Assembly (NCBI GenBank): GCA_028818375.1
Contig: JAPPOB010000002.1
Coordinates: 124,001 to 188,000, forward strand
Direction: 5' to 3'
Source: Anaerolineaceae bacterium
GTDB lineage: Bacteria; Chloroflexota; Anaerolineae; Aggregatilineales; Phototrophicaceae
Length of the DNA stretch: 64,000 bases
The notes beneath the pieces are model-generated. The model worked only from the letters and a program-made list of their open reading frames with translations. It was not told where the DNA came from and made no database searches. How positions within the stretch are numbered: position 1 is the first letter of the stretch; the number at the start of each line of letters is the position of its first letter. Positions 60,993-64,000 of the stretch are shown here, one piece after another. Made by a program: the position numbers and the translations under genes.

Positions 60993-61592
60993 CCCCGGCA
61001 GCATTTGACGCAGCAACGGGATGATGCGCGTGGCGGCCAGGCTGCGGTGGCTGGCGCTCCACTTGATGTCTTCCGGCAGCTGCGCCCAGGAGCGGTCTTC
61101 GCCCTGCGGGATGAAGATCGAGTCGTAGCCGAAGCCGGCCGGGCCGGGCATTTCCTCCAGGGCGATGCGACCCTCGTGCTCGCCGCGGGCAATTTTCAGA
61201 TGCTCGCCCCAGGCGACCGCGATCACACAGACGAAGCGGGCGCGGCGTCGCTCCGGCGCCGTGTCGCCCAGGGCGTCAAGCAACTTTCGACGGCGCTGCG
61301 CCATGCTCAGGCCGGGCCCGCCCCAGCGCGCCGGGTAGATGCCGGGCGCGCCATCCAGCGCGTCGACGAAGAGGCCGGTGTCGTCAGCGAGGGCCGGCAG
61401 GGCGCTGCGGGCGGCCCAGACGCGCGCCTTTTTCGTCGCGTTGGCCTTCAGGCTGTCGCCGTCTTCGGTGACGTCGAGGTCCTGCAGGCCCAGGTCCGCG
61501 GGACTGACCAGCTGAAGCGGCAAATCGGACAGCAACTCTCGGTATTCCTGCAGTTTGCCGGCGTTGCCGGTCGCGATGAGCAGGGAGATCAG
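60975..61592 (-). CDS. rdgB: XTP/dITP diphosphatase (RdgB/HAM1), CTG start
   Basis: Removes non-canonical purine triphosphates. The 205-residue product with start CTG 61592 begins ISLLIATGNAGKLQEYRELL after the initiator, the invariant HAM1 N-terminus, which is lost if the first TTG (61535) is used. GGAGGA lies 7 bases upstream of CTG, which overlaps the upstream stop as CTGA. Other motifs: ADDTGLFVDALDGAPGIYPA, GFGYDSIFIP and SHRSLAA near the C-terminus. Confidence 0.92.
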   Translation of the reverse strand: MISLLIATGNAGKLQEYRELLSDLPLQLVSPADLGLQDLDVTEDGDSLKANATKKARVWAARSALPALADDTGLFVDALDGAPGIYPARWGGPGLSMAQRRRKLLDALGDTAPERRRARFVCVIAVAWGEHLKIARGEHEGRIALEEMPGPAGFGYDSIFIPQGEDRSWAQLPEDIKWSASHRSLAATRIIPLLRQMLPGLSPRG

Positions 61593-63067
61593 GGGCTGAT
61601 CCTCCGTGACAGGTTGAGCGTGAAGCCGCCGGCCGTGTCGGTCGCGCCCTCGTCGCCGCTGTAACGGGTGGCCTCCACGAGGTAGATGCCGTCGGCCGGC
61701 AGTGTGTAGTCGCCGATGCGGGCGTTGCGGCCCGGCCCCGTGTCATCATCGCTGGTCAGTAGTTCACGCTCCTCGTCCAGCAGGTTGAGCACGGCGTCGA
61801 GGTTGCCGCTGCTGCGGTCCATGGTGATGGTGACGACGTCTTCGGCGCCGCCCTGAAAGGCATACAGGCGCGCCGGCGTTTCGTTGTCGAGGTTGGCCTC
61901 GACGGCCCGGCCCCAGGTGACCAGTTGCGTCCCGCCTGGCAGGTCTTGCAGCACGAGGTCGGGCAGCATCAATTCCAGGCGATAGGGGCCGCTGGTCTGG
62001 CCCTCCGCCAGTTCATAGCGGGTGGCGGTGATGGTGTACAGGCCATCGGCGGGCAGGCGGAAGTCCTCGATCAGGGCGTTCTTGCCGCCGCCGCCGTCGT
62101 CATCGCGGACCAGTTCCCGTCCCTGGCCGTCGCTCAACAGCAGCAAGGGATCGAGCCCGCCGGTGGCCCGCGCCATGCGTATGCGCACTCTCTCGCCGGC
62201 CTGGCCAGCGAACTGGTAGAAACGCTGGTGCTGCTCGTCGTCCAGGCTGCCGCGACCGCTGATGCCGGGGCGGATGGGGATGGCCGTGGCGGCCGTCGTG
62301 CCCAGCCCGCTGAACAGGGCCTCGTTGAGCGACAGCACGAAGTTGCCGCTGCTCGTGCCGGCTTCCTGACCGTAACGCGAGGCCAGAATCCGGTATTCGC
62401 CGTCGGTCTCAATCAGGAAGTCACTGATGCGGCTGTCGCGCGGGGCCGGGCCGTCGAGGGCGTCATCGTTGCTGGCCAGTTCACGTCCGGCGCTGTCCTG
62501 CAGTTGCAACCAGGGGTCGAGGTCGCCCGAGGCCCGGCGCAGGTGCAACTGCACGACGTCGCCGCGCCGCGCGTGGAAGCGGTAGGCGACGACAGGCGTC
62601 TCCTGCGAAATGCGGTTGATGACCTGGTCGCCATAGCGCAGCACGCTTCCGGCGTTGGAACTGACGCCGATCTGTTGCAGGTCCAGTCGAAACGAGCCGG
62701 AGGTGCTGCCAAGGGCCTGACCCAGGCGCATGACGACCACCGTGTAACGACCGCTGACGGGCAGGCTCAGCGGCGCGATGAAGGGCACCAGGCCGCCCTG
62801 ACTGTCGTCGGAAGCGGCCAGCACCTGCCCCTCGCTGTCCAGCAACAGAAGCACGGGGTCCAGATTGCCATCCGTCACTTCCAGTTGCAGTTCGATGACC
62901 TGCCCCTGCAGACCGTCGAAGGTCCAGGAGATGCGGGGCCAGCGATCGTTGATTTCACCATCAAGCGATGCGCCGGGGGTCAGCGTTGCGTTACCCTGCG
63001 CAGGCGTGGCGGTGGCAGTGGCCAGAAGCGCGGAAACCAGCAGCAGGCAACGGGCGACGCGGCACAC
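61589..63067 (-). CDS. Secreted protein with four PPC-type repeats
   Basis: A 492-residue exported protein: signal peptide (CRVARCLLLVSALLATATAT) followed by four beta-sandwich repeats of bacterial pre-peptidase C-terminal type. Each has the pattern G-x-L-D-P-x-L-x-L-x-D, a D-D-D turn and L-P-x-D-G-x-Y with R-Y or R-L-G, e.g. GGLDPLLLLSDGQGRELVRD and FRLPADGLYTITATRYE. Such domains aid secretion or bind polymers; no enzyme domain is attached here. GTG 63067 (GAGG 5 bases upstream) is preferred to 63097. Coupled to rdgB. Confidence 0.8.
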   Translation of the reverse strand: MCRVARCLLLVSALLATATATPAQGNATLTPGASLDGEINDRWPRISWTFDGLQGQVIELQLEVTDGNLDPVLLLLDSEGQVLAASDDSQGGLVPFIAPLSLPVSGRYTVVVMRLGQALGSTSGSFRLDLQQIGVSSNAGSVLRYGDQVINRISQETPVVAYRFHARRGDVVQLHLRRASGDLDPWLQLQDSAGRELASNDDALDGPAPRDSRISDFLIETDGEYRILASRYGQEAGTSSGNFVLSLNEALFSGLGTTAATAIPIRPGISGRGSLDDEQHQRFYQFAGQAGERVRIRMARATGGLDPLLLLSDGQGRELVRDDDGGGGKNALIEDFRLPADGLYTITATRYELAEGQTSGPYRLELMLPDLVLQDLPGGTQLVTWGRAVEANLDNETPARLYAFQGGAEDVVTITMDRSSGNLDAVLNLLDEERELLTSDDDTGPGRNARIGDYTLPADGIYLVEATRYSGDEGATDTAGGFTLNLSRRISP

Positions 63068-63072
63068 GGTCC

Positions 63073-64000
63073 TCAGCTGTCGCGCCGGTCCAGCCAAACG
63101 GGCAGTTCAAGCGCCTGGCCCACGTAGAGGGCGACGGCCTGCGCATTGCTGTTGCAGTGCCAGGAACGTAACTCGGAGACGCCGGTTTCCAGAGCCATGG
63201 ATTCGCGCGCCAGCAGACGCAACTGACGACTGGGCACAAGGAACTGGAATTGACCGGTGCTGAGATGCAGGTTCAACTCGGCGTAGGCAGGGGCGCTGCC
63301 TCTGCGGCGCTTTTGGCGCACTTCCGACACATAGAGCAACTGAATCTGCGCCACGCGCTTGCTCCAGAGCACGCGCATGCCGTGACGGGCGCGAATCTGC
63401 ATCTGGTAACTGTCGAAGATATAGAGGTCGGGCGAATTGTGGAAGCGCAACTGGTTACGCAGGACCAGTGCCAGCAGCGCCAGCGCGGAGAGGAGCGCCA
63501 GGGGCGGAATCCAGGGTTGGCCGGGTGGGGCAATTCCGCTGAAGTGGCTGGCGACGAGCAGGAAGACAAAGACGGCCGCCCAGAAGGCATACCACAGGCT
63601 GCGACGGAATGCCGCGCGCGCGACATGCGGTTTGCGCACCAGTTGCAACATACCGGTCGTACCGGTCTCCAGCGACCAGTCCCCGCTGAATTCCAGTGGC
63701 AAACGAGGCAGGGGAATCTCCGCCGGCGGAGGCGATTCTTCCTCAAAGATTGGTTCCCGCTCCGCCGCGATCGCGGCTGGCGCCTCCGGTTCGAGGAGTC
63801 GGAAAGGCCGACCGGCCACGCTGGCAAGGGCCAGGCCGCTGTTCTCCGCGAGTTCACGGAAAGCGCCCTGGTCGGGATCCGGCCAGTGGGCCAGTTCGCA
63901 CCAGCGGCTGTCGCGCAGGCTGGCCAGTTGCGGAGCCAGCAGCAAGCCAAGGTGCCAGGCTTCATCCGTCGGGGACCAACCCAGCAGGATATGCTCGACG
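63073..64000 (-). CDS. Membrane protein with uncharacterised domains, 5'-truncated
   Basis: About 308 residues visible; the frame stays open to base 64000, so the start lies beyond the window. Two transmembrane helices (LWYAFWAAVFVFLLVASHFS; PPLALLSALALLALVL) separate a soluble N-terminal part from a C-terminal soluble domain (RVLWSKRVAQIQLLYVSEVR). No family recognised. The last stretch (LYVGQALELPVWLDRRDS) ends six bases before the PPC-repeat gene, suggesting an operon with it and rdgB. Confidence 0.6.
   Translation of the reverse strand, partial: VEHILLGWSPTDEAWHLGLLLAPQLASLRDSRWCELAHWPDPDQGAFRELAENSGLALASVAGRPFRLLEPEAPAAIAAEREPIFEEESPPPAEIPLPRLPLEFSGDWSLETGTTGMLQLVRKPHVARAAFRRSLWYAFWAAVFVFLLVASHFSGIAPPGQPWIPPLALLSALALLALVLRNQLRFHNSPDLYIFDSYQMQIRARHGMRVLWSKRVAQIQLLYVSEVRQKRRRGSAPAYAELNLHLSTGQFQFLVPSRQLRLLARESMALETGVSELRSWHCNSNAQAVALYVGQALELPVWLDRRDS

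Overview
The window is GC-rich and densely coded, and it reads like a chromosome segment of a Chloroflexota bacterium (Anaerolineae- or Caldilineae-like). I infer this from the spc/alpha ribosomal operon order continuing into truA, rplM and rpsI, from a Gram-positive type LexA box (GAAC-N4-GTTC) in the dinB promoter, from a YabN-type tetrapyrrole methylase-MazG fusion, and from the cell-wall gene set. The phylum call is an inference; no rRNA gene is present. No insertion sequence, prophage or CRISPR array is visible, and no gene-free stretch exceeds 300 bases.

Left part (1-9.8 kb): rpsH-rplF-rplR-rpsE-rpmD-rplO-secY-adk-map, then an internal promoter and rpmJ-rpsM-rpsK-rpoA-rplQ-truA, then a separate rplM-rpsI unit with its own promoter and terminator. 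infA and rpsD are missing from their usual places. From 9.8 to 22.8 kb come housekeeping and mixed genes: cupin, glycosyltransferase, YcaQ-type DNA glycosylase, MazG, RNA methyltransferase, a kinase-amidohydrolase pair, tRNA-Pro(CGG), CDP-alcohol phosphatidyltransferase, lgt, a DinB-like protein and lon. Around 22.8-24.1 kb lies a small patch of visibly lower GC with a phospholipase-D-type nuclease and an orphan small protein; next to it is a large PHP-Schlafen fusion protein.

Middle part (26-41.8 kb): a minus-strand set with a GH13 glycosidase, small membrane protein, J-domain protein and an orphan; an L,D-transpeptidase-like protein; an S9 peptidase; a catabolic cluster with a Gfo/Idh oxidoreductase, GntR regulator, VOC protein, M20 hydrolase and a cyclic amidohydrolase, controlled from a region with two consensus promoters that face each other; and a znuABC-like zinc importer behind a Zur-like operator, whose binding protein carries five 39-base repeats coding for a His/Asp/Glu-rich loop.

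Right part (41.8-64 kb): cell-surface glycosyltransferases and a flippase, with a coupled CBS-HEPN/NUDIX/orphan/flippase operon; a GT9 transferase; a glucarate-dehydratase-like enzyme; a class A penicillin-binding-protein homologue whose catalytic motifs are degraded; a selenocysteine tRNA gene; ribokinase; another glycosyltransferase with a PAP2-like membrane protein; YceI and ferritin; a histidine phosphatase; recF divergent from a LexA-controlled dinB; rdgB, a PPC-repeat secreted protein and a partial membrane protein at the right edge. Three genes (truA, rdgB, the PBP homologue) appear to start at CTG codons with well-placed Shine-Dalgarno sequences. All promoters, operators and start choices were read by eye and are predictions.
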